A stretch of DNA of 64,000 nt from Zygaena filipendulae (GCA_907165275.2 OU015653.1:11438001-11502000), one strand, 5' to 3'; shown: positions 47,901 through 58,082, counted from the stretch's first letter. Program-made: numbers and translations. Notes: generated by a model not told the origin, from the letters alone.

Positions 47901-48960
47901 GTCAAAAGTTACACGTTGTTTGACGGACGGTTGGCCAAATAAAAAAGAAATTGATAAAGATATACAGCCATTTTATAATCGCAGAAATGAACTCTGTTTA
48001 GAGAGAGACTGCATTCTCTGGGGCTATAGAGTGGTAGTGCCAGAGGCAATACGTCAAACAGTTTTAGCGGAATTGCATAAGACTCATTTCGGAATTGTTC
48101 GTATGAAAGAAATAGCCAGGTCATATTTTTGGTGGCCATATTTAGATTCAGAAATAGATAAAATAACAAAAACATGTCTGATTTGTTTACAAAATAGTAA
48201 ATTTCCGACAAAAACACAGAAACCATGGCCAGTGCCACCTTCAGCATGGAATAGAATCCATGCAGACTTTTTAGGACCATTCTATAATAAAATGTTTTTG
48301 GTTGTAGTGGATAGTTATACAAAATGGCCAGAGGCCTATGAAATGTCTAATATCACTAGTACTCGCACAATAGAAAAATTTAAAAATATTTTTGTAAGAT
48401 ACGGTTACCCGTTGCATTTGGTAACGGATAATGGGCGTTCATTTACAAGTGAAGAATTTCAAAATTTTTGCAAAGAATGTCAAATTAAGCATTCATTTTC
48501 ACCACCTTATCATCCTGCTACAAATGGAGCAGCTGAAAGATTTGTAGAGACTTTTAAAAATGCAGTGTCTAAAATTAAAGAAAGTGGTTATAGTCTATCA
48601 GAAGCTGTTTATATGTTTTTGTTTGACTATAGGAGTACGCCTCAGCGTACTACGGGCATGTCGCCAGCGAGACTTATGTTGGGGAGAGAGATCAGGAATA
48701 GATTTAGTGTTTTACGTCCTCCTCCATTGGCAGAAATTGTGCAAGAGAAGCTTGATAAGAACCAGGAAATCAAAAGGGAGGTTAATTTTAGTGTAGGACA
48801 AAAGGTGATGGTTAGAGATTATAGGAAGGATGGCAAACCTTGGACTCAAGGAGTAATTATAGAAGAATCTATACCAAATATCACTTATGTTATTGATGTA
48901 GATGGGTTCAAATGGAAACGACATGTAGATCAAATGTTAACTTGTTTGGAAACCACGTAG
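44932..48960 (+). CDS. Gag-Pol polyprotein of the LTR element
   Basis: A single frame of 1342 codons. The frame is open further upstream, but that part begins at GTG, so the first ATG (44932, MSSTSSEDSETEEDLS) is chosen. Domains in order: a Gag of about 285 residues; two CCHC zinc knuckles at residues 289-322 (CFCCGKPNHMKSEC and CSECGQKGHIYKMC); aspartic protease with D-T-G at 386 and a later GRDW; reverse transcriptase about 524-710 with the first catalytic Asp at 614 (ELDLKEAY); RNase H with D822, E864, D889; integrase with an HHCC finger near 1049-1090 and catalytic D1112, D1166, E1202 (DX35E); then a GPY/F-like C-terminal module ending RHVDQM. The RT motif reads FIDN (residues 674-677; codon GAT AAT at 46957-46962) where the family has D-D. 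The second Asp binds the catalytic metal, so RT activity should be lost although everything else looks intact. Protease and integrase motifs are complete. No frameshift is required between Gag and Pol. Confidence 0.95.
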   Translation: MSSTSSEDSETEEDLSLNREKLLTLVKAGKRTFIYKCTKPELQTICAQENITYSAGASLDELRRILSEFYKNKPSTSSTKEKVKTKMSVYGELKQFEGEKWEVFEQQLECYIIVNDIEVSKKVPLLITKLSPKVFETLTYLCTPNKPTKFTYEELCLKLKDKYAKPLSTAIERAEFRKRDQLSNEKIQDYVLELRKMAGKCKFKDIDDQIKEKFMNGVSSKVVKFELMKSSTDMTLDNCIELARTVEAALLHSNNTNEVSEVFYNQKKQKPKQEVFKKKTNNSQNNPKCFCCGKPNHMKSECYLKDKFCSECGQKGHIYKMCTKRKVHTNILEAGSSDSQRTEDIDTSIKDLFTEYDTYTYNSVSRIPPHYLNVNINGHNINLQLDTGSDVTVMSLNDKKKWLNKWVIQPSNVLFKNFDQTISKPVGIIDNVIVKFKNITKKLKLFIVEHDGPNVIGRDWLNELNLWPPTLGKSFTIGTNVVQTVSDAEQLIKQQFAEVFSPGWGNFKGESITLKLKTDAQPKCLPVRRVPYSLREKVNKEITRLLNNDRIEPVEQSEWGTPVVPILKPDGSVRLCGDYKLTVNPNLQVDHFPLPHVNDILDTLKQGEYFCELDLKEAYLQAPLNLESQDCTTIVTEVGTFKYKYLPYGVSSGPGAFQRLMSKKLNSIPNTVVFIDNIYIKGKNLQDIYKTLQKVLQKLIECEFKLKPEKCKLFVTYLDVFGFRVNKEGISTIQSNIEPLLKAKSPKNLTMLKSFLGKINYYSRFLKDMATTLTPLYDCTKKNKFVWNDQCEQSFKLIKRKLASAKNLSHYNPDLPLILTCDASDTGLGAVLSNRDRCGVVRPITYASKKLSDAELRYSTIDKEAVAVIFGITKFYNYIYGRQFELETDNAALARIFGPTKSIPKMAAKRLQHYAIFLSAFNYKVRHIQSSKNPADFLSRNVNQLTEKEGNNNISNVDTGISVRCYVNSSGIESVNWKSIQKETKKDLILSKVTRCLTDGWPNKKEIDKDIQPFYNRRNELCLERDCILWGYRVVVPEAIRQTVLAELHKTHFGIVRMKEIARSYFWWPYLDSEIDKITKTCLICLQNSKFPTKTQKPWPVPPSAWNRIHADFLGPFYNKMFLVVVDSYTKWPEAYEMSNITSTRTIEKFKNIFVRYGYPLHLVTDNGRSFTSEEFQNFCKECQIKHSFSPPYHPATNGAAERFVETFKNAVSKIKESGYSLSEAVYMFLFDYRSTPQRTTGMSPARLMLGREIRNRFSVLRPPPLAEIVQEKLDKNQEIKREVNFSVGQKVMVRDYRKDGKPWTQGVIIEESIPNITYVIDVDGFKWKRHVDQMLTCLETT

Positions 48961-49067
48961 CATACCTACATGGCTTATTTAGTTTTAAGTCTAAGTCTAA
49001 GTATTAATTTTAAGAATCTCTGAATTAGGTTCATTAAGTTTCTTTTGATTACTGTGTAAATATGTGT

Positions 49068-49074
49068 GGGAGAG
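49068..49074 (+). promoter_or_regulatory. Polypurine tract
   Basis: GGGAGAG lies immediately before the 3' LTR, the position of the plus-strand primer in LTR elements. It is short for a PPT. Confidence 0.8.
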
Positions 49075-49217
49075 TGTGAGATACGGAACGTTTCTCTTTG
49101 TTGTCTCTGTCACACATATCGCCGCTCCCTTTATATTCTTTTTACTTTGGGTCACGCTGTGTTCAAATAATAATAAACCAGATTAATTAATTCCTGAGTT
49201 TTATTAAGAATACAACA
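49075..49217 (+). mobile_element. 3' LTR of the Ty3/Gypsy element
   Basis: 143 bp, TG...CA, no difference from the 5' LTR. AATAAA at 49172-49177. Confidence 0.96.
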
Positions 49218-49222
49218 ATGCC
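49218..49222. other. Target-site duplication, right
   Basis: ATGCC, the partner of 44591-44595. Confidence 0.9.
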
Positions 49223-49766
49223 AATTACCAACTAATAAGTTATCTATTATAAATATGGTTTGTGGAGATAGGTAGTTACCTACTTGAATATTTTTTACTC
49301 ATGCACGGTTAAAATTATTAATTCGATGAAATTTGGGAAAAAAATATTTAGAATATATTCCGAATGAACATAATGTAAGGTTGTACCTATAATTTTATTA
49401 CACTTTCTAATAAAATTAAAATGCGTTTTGAATGTGTTTACGACTTTATTTTGGCCATTTAAAATCTGTGACAACGCAACATCTAATGTACCTATGTATT
49501 TGTTAATGTAGGCATCATTAAGAAAGGGTATTTAGAAATTCAACTCCTAAAGGAGAGAAAATAATTAAACGCGTGAAAAATTGGGGGGAAAAGCTATCGT
49601 AGTTTTTTCATAGAAGTTACGATCAGGATTCAATAAACAATTTCTTAATGTTATGAATATTCATATTGTGTTTAAACATTTCAGTGAAGGTAACGAGTTA
49701 ACTGCGTAAAGTTCAATAATAACATAGGTATTTAATTTGGTAGTGTTTTATCATAAATCAAAATCA
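49223..49766. other. Unassigned AT-rich DNA
   Basis: Spacer between the LTR element and the Harbinger relic. No feature recognised. Confidence 0.4.
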
Positions 49767-49993
49767 GGTTTACTCTTCGTTCGTCCCAAAGTTTTGTCCC
49801 ACATTCCAAAAAATTCTTGGTTCGTCCCATATCACTATTGATGTCTCGCTTCGTCCCAAATTTACAAGTACTTAAAAGGTACAGTCAAAAAAAAAGAGAA
49901 AGTACTTATTCCCAATTTTTTTAAGATAAATTTTATAATAAATAATTCTAAATATTTGGGAATAAATCATCTTTATTATCTAGTATCACACCT

Positions 49994-50290
49994 TCAGGCA
50001 ATGATATCATCATAAACCCTGTTTGTGCATGTCCCGCTGTCTCTCAATAACAACTTGGCATTGATTTTTCCCTGCAAAAACACTCTACAAAACGCAAATG
50101 TCCCAAATATTGGAGTCATGTGCAGCCGTGCAGGTCCATGCCAACGAGCAACAACATCAATGAATGAGAGGTCAGCAGCAGCCACACATTGTGTATTTAT
50201 TGAAAAATATCCCTTGCTATTTCTGTACAGTTCTGCATTATTACCACCTGGTGAAATTATTCTCACATGTGCAGTCCATGTGGAAATTTT
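49994..50290 (-). pseudogene. Harbinger (HARBI1-like) transposase relic
   Basis: The minus-strand frame reads RIISPGGNNAELYRN, KGYFSINTQ, ADLSFIDVVARWHGP and KLLLRDSG, in the order of the DDE nuclease domain of PIF/Harbinger transposases (DDE_Tnp_4). It is decayed. The frame opens without a proper start; the upstream block that should encode the first catalytic Asp (near 50270-50290, ...GGACTGCACATGTG) is shifted out of frame; the conserved H-D after the tryptophan is H-M; and the GDSGY-type motif reads RDSGT. Only about 90 codons remain. It cannot encode an active enzyme. Confidence 0.75.
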
Positions 50291-50489
50291 GCAATCTTAT
50301 AAAGCAAGTTCTTGTTGTTTCTGATTGGTTTTAGGATACTTTATATACTTTTTGTAAAATGAAGCAATAGCAATGGGTTACTCTATCGATTATTCTGCGA
50401 GTTGAACAGCCATCTTAGCGCATTTAATTTTGACAGATCGCTAAACGTGTTTAGAAACGGTGAAAGACGTGAGATGCATTTAAACTTAA

Positions 50490-50819
50490 AATAGGGATGT
50501 TGACTACTTTTGAAAATCAAAATCCTAATTAGTCCCTCAGTTGGAAAATAAAAAAACAATGGACACGTATTTTTTACTCCTCAATAAATGAAAATATACA
50601 GAGATAAAGCGCATTAAAGTTTAGGGTGGGGGGTCGTGACGTCACTAACCGCTATAAGCTGCCATACAAACTGTCCGGTTAGTGACGTCACGCGAAATTT
50701 CAACTCAATGTATCGCCGTTATTTTTTGACTAAGTAAAAAAAGAAAAAATGCGTGTCCAATATTTTTAATTAATTTACAAGACGGACTAAAAAAAAATTT
50801 AGTCAACATGGGCCCCATT
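50490..50819 (+). mobile_element. MITE family A, copy 3, nested in the Harbinger relic
   Basis: Termini AATAGGGATGTTGACTA and AGTCAACATGGG...; central GTGACGTCACTAACCG and its exact complement CGGTTAGTGACGTCAC about 30 bp apart. Same orientation as copy 1. Confidence 0.8.
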
Positions 50820-51174
50820 CTGTTTTTGAGCGTAGCACATTGGTGAAAGTCGCTCAGTGGCTAAAGAGTGTTATTATAATAATAGGAGTAAATCTTCTCT
50901 CGCAGAGAAGACTGGGAGGAGCGGTTGTTTTAAATGTGTGGTTGATAGATGTTAAAATATTTAATAATACGTAACTTTTTTTTGCTGATGGTACAAAAAA
51001 GCAAGTTTGTCATATACAAAAAAAATATGGGCCGTAGAAGGAATATAAAATAGGACGAAGCGAGAATAAAATAATCAAAATTATATTTTGGGACGAAGAA
51101 AGCATATTGTTTGGGACGAACCAGGAATTTTTTATGTGGGCCGAAACTTGGCGGGCCGAATGAAGAATAAATCC

Positions 51175-51599
51175 AAAATCATTATTTGAAGCGCACACGC
51201 CATGTTTCGTCGTAAAACTTTTCAACAATGAGTCAAACGCTTGACTAAATATAAACTAGAAAGCAGTAAAAACTAAAAACCCTCTGATGAGTGACAAGGC
51301 GATAAGACCGGGTGCAGGACCGACCACCAAAATAGCATTTTAAGAAATGCATTAACCTTTTTTCGTATCGAAGTCCACGAGTTATCGGGATATGGTCCTT
51401 TTGTTGCGTGCCTAACATATTTTTATGGTTGTCGTAAGTCGTAAATTAATCTATAAGTGACTACACTCCCTGATTGGATTTATTTTTCGTAGAAATTAAT
51501 TGTGCATATTGAGCGGTTTAATTAACAATGATAATAAAATTTTATTAATAATAATACTCAGAGGACATTCGATAACAGAAATCTGTTAAATTGCTCATA
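51175..51599. other. Unassigned DNA before the promoter-like island
   Basis: No repeat or frame with support. Confidence 0.4.
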
Positions 51600-52034
51600 A
51601 GTCGTGAGTAGGTATTACAAACACCTGCAGCTTTCACGAACAAGAAACAAACGCAGACCCGTTAAGTCGCATCAAAACGGAACCGGATAAGCGAGGCAAG
51701 CGCACCGGAAACACGAAACTTAACACAACACTTAGCTCTAACAACAAACAAAAAACGCACACAAAACAACAACAACAACGTGCGCGGCGTACTTGAAGTG
51801 TTATTCGCATGTTATTATTAGCGGCAGTGCATATAAACAAGGTTACAGCGAAACATCGCCCCCGAGTGTATCGATGCGTCGACGGGCCGTACTTTTAAAA
51901 AGCCAACCCGTCCCGCAAGAAAGGGACGGTCGGCGAGCACGTGGGAAGTGGATTCCGAACGCACGCACCCCCTCCCGCCTCTTCCACTCCCGCTATCCCC
52001 GCTCCATGCGCCGCGCACGCTCGACGCGCTCGTC
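51600..52034 (+). promoter_or_regulatory. Promoter-like GC/CpG-rich island
   Basis: An abrupt rise in GC and CpG, strongest at 51870-52060. CATATAAA at 51830-51837 is a TATA-like site. TCAGT at 52033-52037 in CGTCAGTCGCG fits the insect initiator, with A at 52035 as possible +1. The A/C-rich CAA-repeat stretch at 51730-51780 resembles insect 5' UTR, so an earlier start near 51.6 kb is an alternative. Open frames across the island on both strands (51793-52164, 51818-52135) are arginine/serine-rich GC artefacts. Confidence 0.5.
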
Positions 52035-52278
52035 AGTCGCGAGCCGACCGCCAATTCGGCAACACATCCGAGGAATCTCCCGCAAGATTGTAAGGATAGC
52101 ATCCCAGACGTTGTGCAGTGACCGAGAGGGAACACATTATACTGTGATTTTGTTTTGTGTGTGACATCTTTATGTGCAAGTTGTGAACGTATAATTGAAA
52201 ATTAAATGTTGTGTTGAGTGCACTATGCGGTTGTCAGTAACGTTATGAATGGTCTGGATCGCTGTTTCTTCGATCAAC
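52035..52278 (+). CDS. Probable first exon of a plus-strand host gene
   Basis: From the initiator-like TCAGT the sequence runs through a leader with three minimal upstream ORFs to ATG 52245 (MNGLDRCFFDQ), and ends at a consensus donor, CAAC|GTAAGTG, after 52278. The final codon is split after one base (phase 1). A second possible donor (ATT|GTAAGG near 52089) and acceptor (TTGTGCAG near 52119) would allow a shorter leader. The rest of the gene would lie downstream, beyond a long first intron and possibly outside the window. Eleven residues are too few to name the gene. The coding part is 52245-52278; the rest is 5' UTR. Confidence 0.4.
52172..52248 (+). promoter_or_regulatory. Three tandem upstream ORFs
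   Basis: ATG-TGC-AAG-TTG-TGA (52172-52186), ATG-TTG-TGT-TGA (52206-52217) and a seven-codon ORF (52225-52248) whose TGA overlaps the putative main ATG as ATGA. If the leader is real, they would lower or gate translation. Confidence 0.4.
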
Positions 52279-52800
52279 GTAAGTGTTTGTGTTTTGGTTC
52301 CTGTAAAGGGCTGAATTGTGCGGAAATTGTAAACTGGCTACATTCGCATTGCGGTTGGTGGAGGCTGTTCCACCAATTTGCGTGTTCGACTCATTCAATT
52401 GCGGTGCGATTTAATATTTTCAGGGGTTGTGCGTGAGGTTGATTCCATAATTTTTTTTCATTACATTTCATTGGATCATAAAAATTCTGGTTTACGGACG
52501 CCAACTATTGTGACCTTTGAGCACCAAAACAAGTAATAAGGTCAATATTAAAACTAATGACCCATTACTTAACATACAACTTTTTAAAGAACCTGTATTA
52601 GGTATTCATAATCAAAAAAATTGAAATAGTCAGCTAATACTTAGACATTTGACGAATTATCCAATGAAGAGGAAGAACATTTTTTATTTATTTATTTTAT
52701 TTAACAATTAATTCGCACAAGGACAACATAAAAAAAGAAAGAAAGGATAAAAGTAATCATGTTCAAGGGTCATGCTTATTCCATGTGGAATTTCTTCCAG

Positions 52801-52899
52801 CAGACCCGCAACAGGAAAAGAGATTTATGTTTGATAATTCCTGTCACCGAAAGTAAAATTATTGCAAAGACAACTGTTACGCTTGATGTGTTCAGTAAG
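52801..52899 (+). CDS. Candidate 99-nt internal exon
   Basis: Acceptor GGAATTTCTTCCAG, 33 open codons (QTRNRKRDLCLIIPVTESK at the start) and donor AAG|GTGAGT. Its open frame is phase 0, whereas the exon ending at 52278 leaves phase 1; joined directly the frame would hit TAA. So it belongs to another isoform, or is a decoy. Confidence 0.25.
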
Positions 52900-55800
52900 G
52901 TGAGTGTTAAATTACAAAAAAACAAAGTGAACTATTACAATCACGAAGTTAATAGAACCTTCAAAAAATGTTATTCAGGCACTTTATAAATAGACAGCGT
53001 TCGTTTGATGTGTTTGATGTTTTAATGGACTTCTGAAATGCAAAGGCTATTCTTCAGAATACGTTACAATATCTACAGAATATAGGTACCTACATCCCAA
53101 GATTTGTAAACATCAGTATATCGTGATAGCAGGAGAAGCACGATATAAATCAAATCGGTTTAGAAAATTAAGAATTTATCATAGAATACCTAGTTACATA
53201 ATAAAAATAATATCATAACATTATTATTAATCGAACATCAAAAAAACCAATTGCTGCCCAATCGTAACAAGCCTAACCAGTGTATTTTTATTGGGTTAAA
53301 ATATTAGCTAATAACTGTTACAACAGTAAGTGAACAGTGAACAACGAACGTAGTGCTTAAATAAATTGATAATGATTCGTTCAATTAGAACTGTAAAGGG
53401 TATGCGAAGAGCGATTTGTGGAAGTATAGACATGTTCAATCAGCGATAATAGGTACACAACAAGACTGATTTGAATACCTACCTACTAATTTAATATGAC
53501 ACATCTAAAACCCATTACTTGAACACTGGTGCAATAGTAGCAATTAGTCAAAAGACTAGCGGCTAGCCTATCAAAAATAATAAAAAAATGTATATTATTT
53601 AATTATTCAAAATTATAGTGCCTAATTTAAAAGTTTAAATTAAAAGACCAGGCTAGGACCAACATCAGTATCCAGCTAAATATGGTATCAAAATTCCGGT
53701 TATCATTTCTTATAATAGAGTAGTTTTGATAAAGAGTAGGTAAATACATTTATAATGGCTTCCGTAATTGTTCATTTACTATCGCTATAGTTACAGGATA
53801 AATACATAATTAGTATACTTTAAGTAAATGATATTTTTTTCTCTATTAACAAATTTTTAAAATGATTTTATCGTTTCAAAATAGAAAAGTATTTTAAATT
53901 TTTATATAAAATTTTGTTCAATATAGAGCAATATATTTGTTAAATAAAAAATCGATCTAGTTTCTTGTTGGGACAGATTAAACATTGAGTATACACAAAA
54001 CCCCTTGAAACTGATAGCTAATAGAGGTCTAACAAATCACACCTCGTTGTCACACATTCGTGTTAAACAAACATAAATCACAAAACGGTGCTAGCAAATA
54101 TAAAATGAAAAAATATTTAAATAGTCCGACCGCAGTATCCCGGACCACCCGTACGATCCGTTCGAGCTCTTCCACGGCACGCACGCTCCCATTATACTAT
54201 CAAAAGATTCTTGCACCCGCCCGAATATATTCAGTTTTTACATAATTTACATTTGGACAATCCTCCAAGTTGTTTTCGTTTTGTGAACAGCTAACTCCAA
54301 AACGTGTATTATGTTTTGCCTCTAACCGTTCTTGACAGTGTGAAATTGCATTCTCATCCGTCGTTTGTTATGTAATAGTAATACCATCCTGTTTTAAATG
54401 GGATTTATCTTCATCGATTACGTTATCCTCCACCGGTTTTTGTACAAAACTTACCTGCATTACCCTTTTGTGTTTCATTATAAAACTCATCACGTAAAGC
54501 ATTATTGCGATCGCGTTTGTTTTCTTCAACTAAAATAAGCCGACTATGTCCTGTCTGATGTTATTTCAAACGGCTGTTTGTAATTTCGGGGTGGTATGTT
54601 TAACTTTCTGAGTGACTGCGACAGACCTGCATGGAATCTTAACGATTTCCCCTTAAGTTTCCACTTAATTTAACCCGAGGTCGACACATGCAGCGGAACA
54701 GCACTCGAAAGACAACATGATGGAACTCCCACGTGTGTTAGACAAACAAACCTTCCCAGAAACACATTGTCATCAGAAACAAAAACATTGTACCCTAATT
54801 GCCTCCACCATTATAACATATGTTCGAACCGCTCCACCATTCTTCTCGATCGTAATTGCATATTGTGATCTGACATTACGTAATTTGGTTGACGGTATTT
54901 TGGTACGACTTGTAATTAAAGGTTTCGATATATTTTCGATACGGTTGGTGGGTCAGAAAATAAGCTCTCAAGATACAAATTTTATGGGGCCCAATAAAAC
55001 AGTTATGGTTAGGTAAACGATCAAACTTAAAAGGCATAAAAATACAATGCTTTCGTTTGATGCGTTAACCGTCATCGTAAACCCAGTACAAATTGGTTTT
55101 AAAGGACCCCGGGTGTGGCTTATGGCGTTTTTTGTACAGTTTATTGCGAAACTCTTACACGTGGATCTTTGGTAATAAATTTCTTCAACTGCCAGTTTTA
55201 GTCAAGTTACTCTTACCTTTTATTGTGCGTACTGCAATCCTTTTTTGGATTTATCCAGTACATATTGCCAATATACTTTTGCAATTGTAGGTATGCGTGC
55301 AAGTTGCGATACGTTCACGGCTTTCTTAATTCGTATTTTCATAGTACCTATTATGTAACTCAGATGTATTATTATTTCTTTGATCAATTTTAAAATTAGT
55401 ATTCTTATCATATTCGATATGTGAATATTCGATAGCTATGTGTTGGTATTTAATAAATAGATTAACTAATTAACTGAACATTATGACAGCAACGATCGAT
55501 TACAATATGTGGTTATAGTTATTACAAAACTGGTCTGATTCGTCATAGAACACAATAGTTCGACTAGAGTAGCGAGTGGGTGGTATGATAATGTTGAATA
55601 CTTAAATAACTTTAAAACTTTATGGGCATCGATCAAATTACCGATATCATTTTGATTTTTAATGTTTAGATAATCAGTGTTAGACAAAGTTTCGTAATAA
55701 CCAAGATGTAAGATTAAAATGCTAGTTGGCGCATTAAATATTCAAATTATAAAATATAAAATAATTATTATCAATCCGAGTTTAACTGGTATATAAAGAA

Positions 55801-57218
55801 GTCGGCTAAGAAAAACTCGAGTAGAGTCATACGAATAGGTAACGTACAAGACGTCATGTCCTCCCAATGAATAAATAAATGGAATATGAACCCTATACTA
55901 TTTTTCAATTTTCCGCAACAATAGCCTTGTGAATGGATAATGCTCCTCATTATCATATTTGGACCGGAATGTATTATGTACATACCTTTAGTCAAGATCT
56001 ACCTCATTGTAAAAAGGGGGAACGTGTCTTTGATGGATCGAGGCTTTTGAAATGTTGGACATAATTTCTAATCGATTGCTGGTTTAATCTATTATTATAC
56101 TTAAAGTACCATATCGAGATTTAGACAGAAAAGTAATGTAGCTTTTTAACATTTTAACGAACGCATTGAACAAAATAGCACGATAAAACTTTGAGAGATT
56201 AATATCATAAAGAAAGTTATTTGTTAAAAAAAACATGGATCATCATAAAAGGCGCTACTCAAATTTCACTGTATACAAAAATATTAATTCGTTTCCAACA
56301 AAAAATCATAACAATGAAACGTGTCAAAACGCAATAAAAGTAGCTGGGTGTAAACGGTATTTTTAATTGCGTCATAAGAAATAACATCTTCAGTTCGGAT
56401 TCAAACGGCTCCTTTGTCGATTATGCTCGCATATAAGAGCGGAATTGGGTTTAACGGAACAAAAAAAAGCGAAATGAGAATGAATGGTGCTGGGATTGGT
56501 CACGCGTGCGGGCCGCTGCGTGAACCGGCGTGGCACGGCGGCTGGCGCTGTACTGCGACTATCGTGCGAGTTTGTCTTGAACGCATAACTAGTAGCGCCA
56601 TCTCTTATCCAATAGAAGAACGTTGAGATGCTTCACATATGCATTATAATTATGAATTAAGTTCTGTTTTTCCCTAGTAGGTATGTAACTACTTACACAA
56701 CCGTGTTTTGTAACAATAATTATACTATATACAAATATTTTTTACCATATTTATGGAAGGATTTTTAGTAAGTAGTTATAAATACCTAATACCTACTACA
56801 TACCTATAATTAAAGTTCGTATAAAATGTTGTAATTTGACATCCCGTTTTTTGAGGTGGTTTGTTTTTTATCTTTCCTGTTTTTATTAAATTGCAACATT
56901 TGCATTTGCAATATATGGAAAAAATATTGCAATATTTCAGGACCAGATAATCTAATGAAATGTAATCAGAAATAAAAAAAATTCATGTTCACGTTTTTTG
57001 TCCTTACAAACGAATTCTGAGAATTCACAAGAAATCCGTAGACTTTTTCGTTTATTAAAGACTTCTCGTTAAATAAGCATCCATACTAAAGTACCTACTA
57101 TCACTCACACATTAGTTTCTCTTCTCAAACATCTTATCAGTAGGTACATTTTAGATTACTGTGCCTCGACAATTATAAATATCAAAATAGGTATAATAAT
57201 AATAATAATACATAATAA
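52900..57218. other. Probable intron or intergenic DNA
   Basis: AT-rich, with two GC-rich islets: 54125-54200, and 56490-56610, the latter including AGCGCCATCT at 56594-56603 (complement AGATGGCGCT, the core recognised by Drosophila CTCF) beside inverted CCAAT boxes. An (AAT)n run lies at about 57192-57210. No supported exon. Confidence 0.35.
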
Positions 57219-57415
57219 TCTAATATAGTATAAAATTCTCGTGTCACAATGTTCGTTCCCATACTCCTCCGAAACGGCTTGACCGATTCTCATGAAATTT
57301 TTTATGCATATTCCGTAAGCCTGAGAATCGGCTACTATCTATTTTTCATCCCCCTAAAGGGAGTTCCTGCGGGAATTCCGAAACTCACGCGGGTGAAACC
57401 GCGGGGCACAGCTAG
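57219..57415 (+). mobile_element. Helitron-like element, 'CTCGTGTCAC' subfamily, full length
   Basis: A|TCTAATATAGTATAAAATTC, CTCGTGTCACAATGTTCG, CTCCGAAACGGCTTGACCG, CGCGGGTGAAACCGCGG hairpin, CAGCTAG|T. Confidence 0.82.
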
Positions 57416-57564
57416 TAATACCTATAAAAATGAAAACCCTGATGAAAACGCTAATTGTGAAAAAAAAAATGTGTACTTATCGATGTTGAATTAGAAAATA
57501 ATCAAAATTTATCATTATTGGCAATGCTTATCGATTTGTATGAAATCATTACATACCAATAGGG

Positions 57565-57624
57565 TAATTTTCATACCATAATTCCCGCGAAATTATCGCG
57601 GGTGAAGCCGCAGGCAACAGTTAG
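57565..57624 (+). mobile_element. Truncated Helitron 3' end
   Basis: AATTCCCGCGAAATTATCGC, GGGTGAAGCCGCAGG, then TTAG in place of CTAG. Confidence 0.55.
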
Positions 57625-57666
57625 TGAATAGATAAAGGTATCTGCTTGAATGTACATCAAAATCAA

Positions 57667-57826
57667 TCTTCTTTATAAATAAAAATAAATGTTTCTATGT
57701 CTGTCCTTTACGCGTTTTGAAAGCATTGGTCCGATTGTGATGAAACTTTGGCGGGTTGTTCTGCCTGCGTCCGCAAAGGTTCCCGATCCCAAAACCCACG
57801 CGGGTGAATCCGTGGGGCACAGCTAG
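57667..57826 (+). mobile_element. Helitron-like element, short 160-bp form
   Basis: A|TCTTCTTTATAAATAAAAAT, TTACGCGTTTTGAAAGC, CGATTGTGATGAAACTTTGG, CCCACGCGGGTGAATCCGTG and CAGCTAG|T. Confidence 0.75.
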
Positions 57827-58082
57827 TACTATATATAAATATACCTGATAATGCGAATAGATAACTGTCGCGGGTGAAAATTAATGGATTCAAAACAAGA
57901 CAAGCGTGCTTCTTGTCAATGACAGTCTGTCAATAAAAGTTTAATTACATGATAATTAATATCAGATGAATAAGCTTGTTATGGGAACTGTGAAGGTCTG
58001 TGTACCTATTATGGGTACTAGTAGGTTGGTATACTTACCCGTTATACGAAAACTGTACTTCGCATTACTCTTATGAGATAAT

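Larger units (their letters stand above)
44596..49217 (+). mobile_element. Complete Ty3/Gypsy LTR retrotransposon, 4622 bp
   Basis: Order: LTR, primer-binding site, gag-pol, polypurine tract, LTR. Integrase follows RNase H, which separates Ty3/Gypsy from Copia. There is no env frame after pol (114 bp to the 3' LTR). Short LTRs and a single Gag-Pol frame suggest a Mag-like lineage, but I cannot place it firmly. Identical LTRs and an exact target duplication indicate recent insertion. Confidence 0.95.
49767..51174 (-). mobile_element. Decayed PIF/Harbinger DNA transposon
   Basis: Imperfect inverted ends (GGTTTACTCTTCGTTCG at the left, complement of GGATTTATTCTTCATTCG at the right) continue into about 90-140 bp of inverted subterminal sequence carrying repeated GGTTCGTCCCA units. 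AAAATCA flanks both sides (49760-49766, 51175-51181); the family normally duplicates only 3 bp, so part of that match may be chance. Inside are a transposase relic (minus strand) and a nested MITE-A. Confidence 0.7.

Noticed and set aside
45758..48933. Open frames on the minus strand and in other frames inside the LTR element
   Set aside because: They are shadows of the gag-pol frame, which alone has recognisable domains.
51793..52164. Arginine/serine-rich frames over the promoter-like island on both strands
   Set aside because: They are explained by GC-rich composition; the region fits promoter and 5' UTR better.
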